This document shows, in pieces, positions 1-5,781 of a stretch of 7,404 nt of DNA. Source of the DNA: JBJKRW01 sp046704445. GTDB taxonomy: Bacteria; Patescibacteriota; Microgenomatia; UBA1406; GWC2-37-13. The notes beneath the pieces were generated by a model. The model was not told where the DNA came from and did not search any database. It saw only the letters and a list, made by a program, of their open reading frames with translations. The DNA is taken from assembly GCA_046704445.1 (NCBI GenBank), contig JBJKRW010000037.1, forward strand, positions 1 to 7,404, given 5' to 3'. Every line of letters begins with the position of its first letter. Within the stretch, counting starts at the first letter, position 1. Position numbers and translations under genes: made by a program.

Positions 1-251
1 AGATTTGCAGAAACAATAGTGGAAAAAAGCTTCGTATTCACGAAAACGGTACACAAACCGAAACCGCCGTTACGATAAGCTACTACAGGGATGTCTGAAG
101 AAAACCTTCGTTGTACATACTGAGAGACACTTCCTTCCAGTGCTTCAACGGTATTTGTTGCCTGAAGCCTATTGCCGACAAATTCTTTTAAAACAAAAAA
201 GCCTGCAAAAGGGTCGTTCTCTATTCTATGATAATAGGTTGTTTCGGTCAT
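1..251 (-). CDS. Unrecognised protein, N-terminal part (cut by window edge)
   Basis: This is an open frame of 83 complete codons on the minus strand that runs off the left end, so only the N-terminus is visible. It starts MTETTYYHRIENDPFAG and continues with stretches such as VPVVAYRNGG-like text (SDIPVVAYRNGGFG) and a beta-rich run ending in VSAN. I see no signal peptide, membrane segment or motif that I can assign to a family, so I name no function. The evidence that it is a real gene is an uninterrupted frame and a strong promoter immediately upstream (281-308). The ATG at 251 is chosen; a GTG at 260 in the same frame is an alternative that adds three residues, and an in-frame TAA at 272-270 limits the frame. 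Neither start has a good Shine-Dalgarno sequence. Confidence 0.65.
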   Translation of the reverse strand, partial: MTETTYYHRIENDPFAGFFVLKEFVGNRLQATNTVEALEGSVSQYVQRRFSSDIPVVAYRNGGFGLCTVFVNTKLFSTIVSAN

Positions 252-280
252 ATACGTCACACTACCAAATTAACAGTCCA

Positions 281-308
281 ATTATGTAAAATAGTTATTT
301 CTTGTCAA
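281..308 (-). promoter_or_regulatory. Strong sigma70-type promoter for the left-edge gene
   Basis: On the minus strand there is a perfect -35 box TTGACA (303-308), then 16 bases, then a -10 box CATAAT (281-286), five of six matches to TATAAT. Transcription would begin near 274, leaving a leader of roughly 14-23 bases before the GTG or ATG start of the partial gene at the left edge. It is the best consensus promoter in the window and lies downstream of tRNA-Lys, so the left-edge gene is probably transcribed independently of the tRNA unit. Confidence 0.75.
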
Positions 309-402
309 CATAAGCCAGGAAGATTATGATCCATATTTATTTATGCCTATTGCAAATACTGTATTCTTAAGTGTTTATTCATTTCTGCGTCTTTAAATAA
401 AG

Positions 403-475
403 TGAGCCTGGAGAGACTCGAACTCTCAACCAACTCCTTAAGAGGGAGCTGCTCTGCCAGTTGAGCTACAGGCCC
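403..475 (-). tRNA. tRNA-Lys (anticodon CUU)
   Basis: Reading the minus strand gives a full 73-nt cloverleaf. The acceptor stem is GGGCCTG with CAGGCTC (one G-T pair), the D stem is GCTC/GAGC, the anticodon stem is GCTCC/GGAGT, and the T arm is GAGAG-TTCGAGT-CTCTC. The anticodon loop CTCTTAA puts CTT at positions 34-36, which reads AAG (lysine), with A37 and discriminator A73. The bases after the discriminator are CTT, so the CCA tail is not encoded and must be added by a CCA-adding enzyme. It lies 16 bases downstream of the stop of the GIY-YIG gene on the same strand, so it may be processed from a shared transcript. Confidence 0.96.
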
Positions 476-491
476 TTTCAGTTCTTTGAGC

Positions 492-746
492 TTAAATAAT
501 ACTACGTTTGCCTACTAATTCAAGTTTTTTAACCCTGGGCCACCGTTTTATTTCCGTTTCTCTTCTCATGGCCTCTCTGTTCGTATTAAAATCTTCTGTA
601 TATATTAATATAACAGGTCTTTTTCCCAATAACGACTTTGCGCCTTTACCGATATTGTGTTCTTTGATTCTTCTTTGTATATCGGTTGTGATTCCTGTAT
701 AGAGCGAGCCATCACTACACTCTACGATATATAAATGCCATTGCAT
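492..746 (-). CDS. Small GIY-YIG nuclease-domain protein (YhbQ/UPF0213-like)
   Basis: This 84-residue protein consists almost entirely of one GIY-YIG domain. The signature appears as LYIV at residues 5-8 and YTGIT at 16-20. It is followed by a conserved arginine (R25 or R26) and H30, then the RRETEIKRW block (61-69), which carries the glutamate expected to bind the catalytic metal (probably E63). The order and spacing match stand-alone members of the YhbQ/YazA group, which are usually about 80-100 residues. Those proteins are poorly characterised; nuclease activity or a role in DNA repair is inference from the fold. The gene lies between tRNA-Arg (79 bases upstream) and tRNA-Lys (16 bases downstream), all on one strand. 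The ATG has no Shine-Dalgarno sequence and no well-placed -10 box, so co-transcription with tRNA-Arg is plausible. Confidence 0.93.
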   Translation of the reverse strand: MQWHLYIVECSDGSLYTGITTDIQRRIKEHNIGKGAKSLLGKRPVILIYTEDFNTNREAMRRETEIKRWPRVKKLELVGKRSII

Positions 747-767
747 ATTTTATCGGTTTAATCCGTC

Positions 768-786
768 GCTAACGCTTAGGGTTAGC
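768..786. repeat. Short inverted repeat between tRNA-Arg and the GIY-YIG gene
   Basis: GCTAAC and GTTAGC form a perfect 6-bp stem around a 7-base loop. No T-run follows on either strand, so it is not a typical intrinsic terminator. It sits between the 3' end of tRNA-Arg and the start of the GIY-YIG gene and could be an RNA-processing or attenuation hairpin. That role is a guess, and a stem this short can arise by chance. Confidence 0.35.
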
Positions 787-825
787 CGTCGTAATCACTC
801 ACTCTAAACGCGAATGGACGTTAAG

Positions 826-897
826 TGCCCCCAGGAAGAATTGAACTTCCATCACTAGTACCGAAGACAAGTACTCTATCCGTTAACCTATGGGGGC
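826..897 (-). tRNA. tRNA-Arg (anticodon UCG), atypical stems
   Basis: The minus strand gives a 72-nt cloverleaf with a perfect 7-bp acceptor stem (GCCCCCA with TGGGGGC) and a perfect T arm (GGAAG-TTCAATT-CTTCC). The D loop has G18-G19 and A20, an arginine identity base, and the discriminator is A73. The anticodon loop CTTCGGT places TCG at 34-36, reading CGA (arginine), with G37. Two stems are imperfect: the D stem GGTT/GAGT has a G11-G24 mismatch plus two G-T pairs, and the anticodon stem CTTGT/ACTAG has a T29-T41 mismatch. The variable loop is only 4 nt and CCA is not encoded. An alternative reading with anticodon GTC (Asp) does not form an anticodon stem. It is probably functional but divergent. 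Confidence 0.87.
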
Positions 898-904
898 ATT
901 ATAA

Positions 905-912
905 ATTATACT
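905..912. promoter_or_regulatory. Overlapping divergent -10 boxes for tRNA-Arg (-) and the methyltransferase (+)
   Basis: The gap between tRNA-Arg and the methyltransferase start is 21 bases. On the plus strand TATACT (907-912) is followed by 6 bases and then the ATG at 919, so transcription would start at or next to the start codon. On the minus strand TATAAT (905-910) is followed by 7 bases and then the mature 5' end of tRNA-Arg at 897. The two boxes overlap by four bases, so the two promoters should compete for polymerase. The -35 matches are weak; TTAACC at 883-888 on the plus strand is the best for the methyltransferase and lies inside the tRNA gene. Confidence 0.5.
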
Positions 913-918
913 AAAAGA

Positions 919-1470
919 ATGATTTATTTCCTTTTCTATCTTGTTATTTTGCTTATCCTTTTTTGCTTTTTTATAAGTATGAGCATATGTATGGGTCTGT
1001 TGATTTATTCTTCAACAAAGGGCTCGCCGTATATCCCCAGCAAACTTAAGGAAATCGACACAATTCTCGGCCAAGTAAAAATAAAAAAGAATGATTTGGT
1101 TATTGAACTGGGATCAGGAGACGGAAGATTTTTGAGAAACTGCTGCAAAAAATATTCATGTAATGGTTTAGGATATGATATTAACCCTTTTCTTGTATTT
1201 TGGTCAACATATCTTTCAAAAAAGGAAAATATACGATCTATCCGTTTTATACGGAATGATATAAGAAGCTGCAATATCGAAAATGCTGATTTACTCTATA
1301 TGTTTTTACTTCCGAAGTTAATAGAAAAATTAAGGCATAAACTAGAAACCGAACTCAGAACAAATTCAATTGTTATATCGCAGGGTTTTCCGGTTCTAGG
1401 ATGGGAAGCTTTCCAGTTCAAAAAAATTGCTCACAAACCATTTCCTACCTATTTTTATCGGATAAAATGA
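919..1470 (+). CDS. Membrane-anchored SAM-dependent methyltransferase, FAM173/ATPSCKMT-like
   Basis: This 183-residue protein has one N-terminal hydrophobic segment (about 4-30) followed by a compact class I methyltransferase domain. The SAM-binding motif I is IELGSGDGR at 62-70, an acidic residue follows strand 2 in GYDINP (D87), and RND at 112-114 fits the next acidic motif. From memory, the layout of a hydrophobic anchor, then a GxPYxP block (35-40), ELGSGDGR, Y(D/E)xNPxLV and a PKLxEKL-type helix matches the FAM173 family. The human members of that family methylate lysines of ATP synthase subunit c (ATPSCKMT) or of the ADP/ATP carrier. A protein-lysine role here is inference. The domain would sit on the cytoplasmic side of the membrane. 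The start has no Shine-Dalgarno sequence, but TATACT lies 6 bases upstream. The 3' end overlaps the convergent glycosyltransferase gene by 26 bases. Confidence 0.9.
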   Translation: MIYFLFYLVILLILFCFFISMSICMGLLIYSSTKGSPYIPSKLKEIDTILGQVKIKKNDLVIELGSGDGRFLRNCCKKYSCNGLGYDINPFLVFWSTYLSKKENIRSIRFIRNDIRSCNIENADLLYMFLLPKLIEKLRHKLETELRTNSIVISQGFPVLGWEAFQFKKIAHKPFPTYFYRIK

Positions 1471-2692
1471 GGTCATAGACAGAAGACATTTTCTTAGCAA
1501 CGCTCATCCATGTCATTTTCTTTACTTTTTGCATTACTTTCTGTTGAAGTATTTCGTGTTTTTTTTGATTATGTATTACGGATTCAATTTGTTTGGCAAG
1601 ATGCAGGGGGTTATTTGCCGAAACGATAGTGTTTTTTAAATCCTTGTTGATAATGCTGGATACCCCGGAGGTTACCGTAGTGATGATTGAGGTTCCACAC
1701 GCCATCGCTTCTAAAGCCGTCATTCCGAAAGACTCATAATGAGAAGGTATTACGACAATATCCGCATAATTATAATAATACGGCAGTATTTCCTGGGTTT
1801 GTTGTGGGATAAACTCTACGGAAGGATGTATTTGAAGAGTATGTTGAAGTACCTTTAATTTTTCAAGCTCACCGTTAGAATTTGGAGATTTTTCGGACCC
1901 TCCAACTATCATAAGTTTTAGTCTGGATTTCGGATTTCTATGAAGAAAGATTTTTAGGGCATACATAAGCACGTCTATTCCTTTCAGAGGCTCAATCCTT
2001 CCTACAAACATAATAATTTTGACTTGAGGATTTTCATTAATGTGTTTTGCTGCTGCTGATTTATCAATCCGGTGAAAAAGTTTGGTATCTACGCCCGGAT
2101 TTATAGTCGCGATTTTATGATCAGGGCAATCATAGAGTGTTTGTAAATATTCCTTATCAGTAGAACTTGCAGTAATGAAATCTGACCGTTTGCTCAATTC
2201 GAACTCTGCTTTAATGCGATATTCAGATTCACGTTCGGAGTCAGTTCGTGCAACTAGATTTTTCATTAAAGCCAATGTGTGGAAGGTAGTAACCAATGGA
2301 AAATGCATATGAAAGTAATCTTTAAGCAATAACGCGGCCATACCAGACATATAGTAGTGAGCATGCCAGATATCATACTGTTTGTTTTTTTCAGTAATGT
2401 AGCGATGCAATGATTTCGAAAAGTCATCAATAAATTCAAGTCTTTCTTTTTTTGGTATGAATCTACATGGTCCAGCTTTAAGATGGATTACCTGAAAATT
2501 TGAGTTTACAGAAACAATCTTATCGCTCGTATCATCTTGCATCCTGGTAAATACATCAATGTGATATCCCAGTTTGGAAAGTGATTTGGACAATTCGAGC
2601 ACATATGTTTCCATTCCTCCGCTTTCTTTACCTTCCTGCAAAGCAAGTGGGCAAGTATGATAAGAAATCATTGCAATATGTTTATTTATCAT
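1445..2692 (-). CDS. Glycosyltransferase, GT4-like (GT-B fold)
   Basis: This 415-residue protein transfers a sugar from an activated donor, probably with retention of configuration. The N-terminal acceptor domain has a glycine-rich loop (GGMET, 25-29), HAHYYMSG (110-117) and TFHT (136-139). The C-terminal donor domain begins near NPGVD (198-202) and shows GRIEPLKG (231-238; R232 and K237 would contact donor phosphates), VGG (263-265), the ESFGMTALE element with glutamates 320 and 328 spaced as E-x7-E, and ACGTS. The layout resembles MshA and sucrose-phosphate-synthase-like GT4 enzymes, but donor and acceptor cannot be read from the sequence. There is no membrane segment. It overlaps the methyltransferase gene tail-to-tail and diverges from the HAD gene. 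TATAAT ends 6 bases before the ATG, which has no Shine-Dalgarno sequence. Confidence 0.95.
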   Translation of the reverse strand: MINKHIAMISYHTCPLALQEGKESGGMETYVLELSKSLSKLGYHIDVFTRMQDDTSDKIVSVNSNFQVIHLKAGPCRFIPKKERLEFIDDFSKSLHRYITEKNKQYDIWHAHYYMSGMAALLLKDYFHMHFPLVTTFHTLALMKNLVARTDSERESEYRIKAEFELSKRSDFITASSTDKEYLQTLYDCPDHKIATINPGVDTKLFHRIDKSAAAKHINENPQVKIIMFVGRIEPLKGIDVLMYALKIFLHRNPKSRLKLMIVGGSEKSPNSNGELEKLKVLQHTLQIHPSVEFIPQQTQEILPYYYNYADIVVIPSHYESFGMTALEAMACGTSIITTVTSGVSSIINKDLKNTIVSANNPLHLAKQIESVIHNQKKHEILQQKVMQKVKKMTWMSVAKKMSSVYDLILSDKNR

Positions 2693-2698
2693 GTAGCT

Positions 2699-2727
2699 AT
2701 TATACTTTATGCTGAGTTATATATAAT
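2699..2727. promoter_or_regulatory. Mirrored divergent promoters with leaderless geometry
   Basis: The 40-base gap between the glycosyltransferase (-) and the HAD gene (+) holds two perfect TATAAT boxes facing outward: 2699-2704 on the minus strand and 2722-2727 on the plus strand. They are separated by exactly 17 bases, so each -10 box occupies the normal -35 position of the other promoter. The minus box is 6 bases from its ATG (2692) and the plus box 5 bases from its ATG (2733), so either transcript would start at or within a base or two of the start codon. No TTGACA-like -35 is present on either side. Confidence 0.6.
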
Positions 2728-2732
2728 ACGGT

Positions 2733-3308
2733 ATGAATATTGGAATAGATATGGATTCGGTGATTGCGGATATTATGCCTGAACTTGTTCGATTCCATAA
2801 TGCCTATTACGGAACAAAGAACGTGGTAGAGGATCACGATACTTATGCGCTTTCAGCCGTATGGAAGTGCAGCGAACAGGAAGCAATCAAGAGAGTATTC
2901 AAATTCTATTTTTCGCCTTATTATGACAGAATCAAACCGTTGCGTTATTCGAGGTCTGGAATCCGGTATCTGGCGCGCAAATACTCTCTATTTGTTGTAA
3001 CGGCAAGACCTTTTGAGATTGAAAAAAAGTCTTTGAAATGGCTTGACCGATATTTTCCCGGCATGTTCAAAGATGTAATTCATACCAATATTTTGTCAAG
3101 AAAAGGATGGAATAATTTCAAAAAATCAGATATCTGTGTACATCTTGATATATCGGTTATTATTGAAGACTCTCTTGATTTTGCAAAGGACTGTGCTTCT
3201 GCAAATATCCGTTCTTATTTACTAAACATGCCGTGGAATCAGAGTGAAGTTCGCAAAAAAAATATAGTGAGACTTAAGTCCTGGAAAGATATACGGAATG
3301 TTCTTTGA
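2733..3308 (+). CDS. HAD-superfamily phosphatase, 5'-nucleotidase (NT5C)-like
   Basis: This 191-residue protein has the HAD catalytic motifs in order: motif I IDMDSV (5-10; D6 nucleophile, D8 acid/base), motif II VVTAR (88-92; T90 binds phosphate), a lysine candidate for motif III around 124-131, and motif IV IIEDS (143-147; E145 and D146 bind Mg2+). A helical insert between motifs I and II (about 15-75) is the cap expected in the 5'(3')-deoxyribonucleotidase group, so removal of phosphate from a nucleotide or other small phosphate is likely. The substrate is not determined. Motif I has Ser at position 9, where Gly, Glu or Thr is more common. No signal peptide is seen, so it is cytoplasmic. 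It starts 5 bases after TATAAT, with no Shine-Dalgarno sequence, and its stop is one base from the stop of the opposite-strand membrane-protein gene. Confidence 0.88.
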   Translation: MNIGIDMDSVIADIMPELVRFHNAYYGTKNVVEDHDTYALSAVWKCSEQEAIKRVFKFYFSPYYDRIKPLRYSRSGIRYLARKYSLFVVTARPFEIEKKSLKWLDRYFPGMFKDVIHTNILSRKGWNNFKKSDICVHLDISVIIEDSLDFAKDCASANIRSYLLNMPWNQSEVRKKNIVRLKSWKDIRNVL

Positions 3309-3309
3309 G

Positions 3310-4932
3310 TCAGATTATCTCTTCTTTGCGTTTTCTGACAAACGATATCCATTCTTCGACTACTTCGAAAATGAGTTTAAAAGGCGCTTCAATAAGAAAA
3401 TCAAATATAAATATAAAAAAGTTAAGTTTGGCAATTTCCTGACTAAAAAATTTCCCCAGCGATAAAATCGGCATAAAAAAGAAGTCAACAATAGGAGTGA
3501 ATATACTTTCCTTTTCTTCTAACCTTAGTTCCTTTACAACCTGACGAATTCTGTACGAGAAGAATGTGACGACACTGACGAAAAATATAAAGATTCCTTG
3601 GCTTACGAGATTGAAGTTTAGGATAGAAAGCATTTCGTAAATTAGCCCAAGCGTCACGAGAAAGGTCAAGGAATAAAATATGGTAAAACCAAAAATAAGA
3701 GTAGGTTTTCTTTGACGTGCTTTTTTGGGCATATAAGCGACGGAGGTCTCAAAAGATTTATCAGCATCGATGATCTCGATTATTCTTTGATAAATTTTTT
3801 TTGTGTTATTTTCACCGGGAACGCGGAAAAAAGATAAAATAATAAGCATCAATATTGCCGGGAAAATGCTGTTTATGGCGATTGAAGTCATATTTACCTC
3901 ACCATAGAGATATAAAGAAACAGGATATTCAAGGATAAGCGCAAAAATCATTTTAGTAAACAGAATATAGACAAAACTTTTGATGGCAAGATTGCGTATG
4001 CGTGAGCCGAGTTCCTGGTATTTTTGGCGACATGTAAGGTCAACTTCGTTCCATAGTCTTTCTTTGTTTGCTAAGATCGATTGAATTTCGGAAAACTTAT
4101 TTTGAAAAAGATCGAAAAGAACCAGAAATGGGGGCATTTGTTTGCGCGTAAACTTTACAAGATTATCGACAAAAGGGTTCGAAATCATGTCGTCAATTTT
4201 TTTAAAGACAGCGGGAATTTTTGGAATAAAGGTTTTGAGTTCATCCAGCGTATACTGACCGAATGGTTTGTAAAAGGTAATATATAAATGATATCTTGAG
4301 TATGCCTTATCGCTCTTACCGTATACCTTCTCGATCGCAACCAAAAAATACGCATCTTTCTGTTCTTCAGTTAGACCTTCTATTTTAATTTTCTTTCTCA
4401 ATACCTGATAAATGAAAAACGTAAAATTAGCGTGTTTTACCGCAGATGCCGGTTTGAGGCTTTCTTCGAGTTCACAGGTAACAAGCTCAAGAAGAAAATC
4501 ATAAAGGTATTGCTGCATTTCGCCATTACGGCCGATCACCAGCTGTTTTCTTAATAGAATAAATTTGTCTATAAGGTTTTGAACAACGATTATGTCCTTG
4601 CCTCCGAGTGAACCGTTGTCGAAGTAGCGTGCCCACAGTAGCTCACGAAGCAGATTCTCCCCTTCTCCTTTTCCCTCCGGATTCATTGCAAGCCTTCTTT
4701 TCAGAATACGCTCTATGGCAGCTCTAAGAATAAGGTGGTCTTCCTTAAATTCAACGGCGTTTCGTACTCTTTCGTAAACAAGAGCAAAAAAAGAAACCGT
4801 TTGAGAAACGATAATCTGGGAAATATCGTCTGGTCGTGGCCGCGTTTTTAGATGCTTTAAGGATTCTATTAAGGCGTTTGTATAGTTCGAAAGCTTGATT
4901 GTGTTTGACGGTTGATCGGGTGAATCGGGCAT
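3310..4932 (-). CDS. Large multi-pass membrane protein of unknown function
   Basis: I cannot assign a function to this 540-residue protein. From the ATG, the first ~310 residues are mostly helical and charged without a signal peptide, including YERVRNAVEFKEDH (53-66) and ILKRRLAMNPEGKGEG (76-91). Four hydrophobic segments follow at about 317-339, 348-369, 411-434 and 438-460. The C-terminal ~75 residues are aromatic and amphipathic (FFFMPILSLGKFF, then FFIFIFDFLIEAPF) and end in a charged tail, EEWISFVRKRKEEII. The N- and C-termini are probably cytoplasmic. It has the look of a conserved uncharacterised Patescibacteria protein, but that is recollection, not a search. The ATG at 4932 is chosen; TTG at 4938 adds two residues and lies 5 bases after TATAAT. 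AGGGA stands 6 bases before the ATG. It is the last gene of the right-hand minus-strand series. Confidence 0.85.
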   Translation of the reverse strand: MPDSPDQPSNTIKLSNYTNALIESLKHLKTRPRPDDISQIIVSQTVSFFALVYERVRNAVEFKEDHLILRAAIERILKRRLAMNPEGKGEGENLLRELLWARYFDNGSLGGKDIIVVQNLIDKFILLRKQLVIGRNGEMQQYLYDFLLELVTCELEESLKPASAVKHANFTFFIYQVLRKKIKIEGLTEEQKDAYFLVAIEKVYGKSDKAYSRYHLYITFYKPFGQYTLDELKTFIPKIPAVFKKIDDMISNPFVDNLVKFTRKQMPPFLVLFDLFQNKFSEIQSILANKERLWNEVDLTCRQKYQELGSRIRNLAIKSFVYILFTKMIFALILEYPVSLYLYGEVNMTSIAINSIFPAILMLIILSFFRVPGENNTKKIYQRIIEIIDADKSFETSVAYMPKKARQRKPTLIFGFTIFYSLTFLVTLGLIYEMLSILNFNLVSQGIFIFFVSVVTFFSYRIRQVVKELRLEEKESIFTPIVDFFFMPILSLGKFFSQEIAKLNFFIFIFDFLIEAPFKLIFEVVEEWISFVRKRKEEII

Positions 4933-4943
4933 ACGCAATCCCT

Positions 4944-4972
4944 ATTATATGGCATAAGAGCCTTGTATGCAA
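4944..4972 (-). promoter_or_regulatory. Promoter for the multi-pass membrane protein gene
   Basis: A perfect -10 box TATAAT (4944-4949) stands 17 bases from TTGCAT (4967-4972), a partial -35 match whose first three bases agree with TTGACA. The promoter lies in the 53-59-base gap after the IMPase-family gene. Transcription would start near 4936-4938, on top of the TTG start or about 4-6 bases before the ATG, so the message would have almost no leader. The short inverted repeat GCATA/TATGC (4952-4970) lies within the promoter and could be an operator, though it is weak. Confidence 0.6.
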
Positions 4973-4991
4973 GATTAATACTATAAGATAT

Positions 4992-5780
4992 TTATGGTAA
5001 ACAGGAGTTAATTTCACTAAAAAGTTCCGAATTAGCAGCTATAAATAGTCTATAGGTATTCTTTATATCTACGTATTCAGCTCGTAGTCCGGCTTCTTTT
5101 GCCAAAATTTGTCGAGGAGCCAAATCGGTAATTCTTTTTATTTTATTTTTTTCATGCACTGGCTCTATATGAAGGTATGCGTCAATTGCGTCGGTAAAAA
5201 GATACGGAAACATAAAACCATGATTTATTCTTACCCGATAGGTTTTGATTGCTAGGTTAGAAAAGAGCAACATTTTTAACGAGTTCGAAGTTTCTATTCT
5301 CTCTAGGTCTATATTTATTATTGCCTTGTTCAAACGAGATGATCCTGACACCTTAATTTTTTTATCATTTAGATAAATTCCGCTGTTTCGGCTGGCCCGA
5401 AATATTTGGCCAGCAATAGGATTATAGATAATTCCCAAGACAGATTCGTCGTTTTTAAGAAGTGATATTTGTGTTAAAAACATAGGTAGTTTATACGCAT
5501 AGGCTTTAGTGCCGTCAATAGGGTCTATGGTCCAGTTATATTCAGGTTTCTTTTTGGTTCTGCCTTCTTCGACAATAAAACCTGCCTCAGGTAAAAGACT
5601 TGTCAATCCATCCCTTAGTTTATTTTCAACGAGTTTGTCAGTCTGTGTCACTATGTCTCTTTCATCTTTGTATTTGAGTGACTTTTTTTTGTCAAAATGT
5701 TCGAGGATTAATTCTCCACAACTGCGAAGAATTTTTTGAGCTTTTAAAGATAGTGATTGTAATTGATTATCATTAAGCAT
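4992..5780 (-). CDS. Inositol monophosphatase-family phosphatase
   Basis: This 262-residue protein belongs to the Mg2+-dependent IMPase superfamily (inositol-1-phosphatase, CysQ-like bisphosphate nucleotidase, some histidinol- and fructose-phosphatases). Visible metal-site elements are DIVTQTDK (42-49), EE at 71-72, the signature WTIDPIDGT (83-91; D86 and D89) and D219 in TDLAPRQILAKEAG (218-231), which stands where the family normally has WD.AAG. The substrate cannot be decided from this. The length is typical. The chosen ATG at 5780 lies one base after the mutase stop, which suggests translational coupling. TTG (5804) or GTG (5801) in the same frame would add 7-8 residues and overlap the mutase gene. 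No Shine-Dalgarno sequence or promoter is visible, so it should be expressed from the upstream operon. Confidence 0.93.
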   Translation of the reverse strand: MLNDNQLQSLSLKAQKILRSCGELILEHFDKKKSLKYKDERDIVTQTDKLVENKLRDGLTSLLPEAGFIVEEGRTKKKPEYNWTIDPIDGTKAYAYKLPMFLTQISLLKNDESVLGIIYNPIAGQIFRASRNSGIYLNDKKIKVSGSSRLNKAIINIDLERIETSNSLKMLLFSNLAIKTYRVRINHGFMFPYLFTDAIDAYLHIEPVHEKNKIKRITDLAPRQILAKEAGLRAEYVDIKNTYRLFIAANSELFSEINSCLP

Positions 5781-5781
5781 A

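Noticed and set aside
355..365. AATAC-T-GTATT palindrome between tRNA-Lys and the left-edge gene as an operator
   Set aside because: It is short, AT-rich and about 45 bases upstream of the promoter; expected by chance in such sequence.
391..402. CTTTA-AA-TAAAG palindrome just downstream of tRNA-Lys as a terminator
   Set aside because: The stem is five A/T-rich pairs with no T-run after it on the minus strand; too weak to call.
508..702. Plus-strand open frame opposite the GIY-YIG gene
   Set aside because: It is antisense to a gene with clear family motifs and has no start signal of its own.
826..897. Reading the Arg tRNA as tRNA-Asp (GTC)
   Set aside because: Shifting the anticodon to GTC leaves no pairable five-base anticodon stem and puts T at position 37.
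4081..4287. Plus-strand open frame inside the membrane-protein gene
   Set aside because: It is a shadow of a long coding region on the other strand and has no promoter or family signal.
4751..5017. Minus-strand open frame spanning the membrane-protein 5' end and the phosphatase 3' end
   Set aside because: It is out of frame with both recognised genes and its composition (Arg/Cys-rich tail) is not protein-like.
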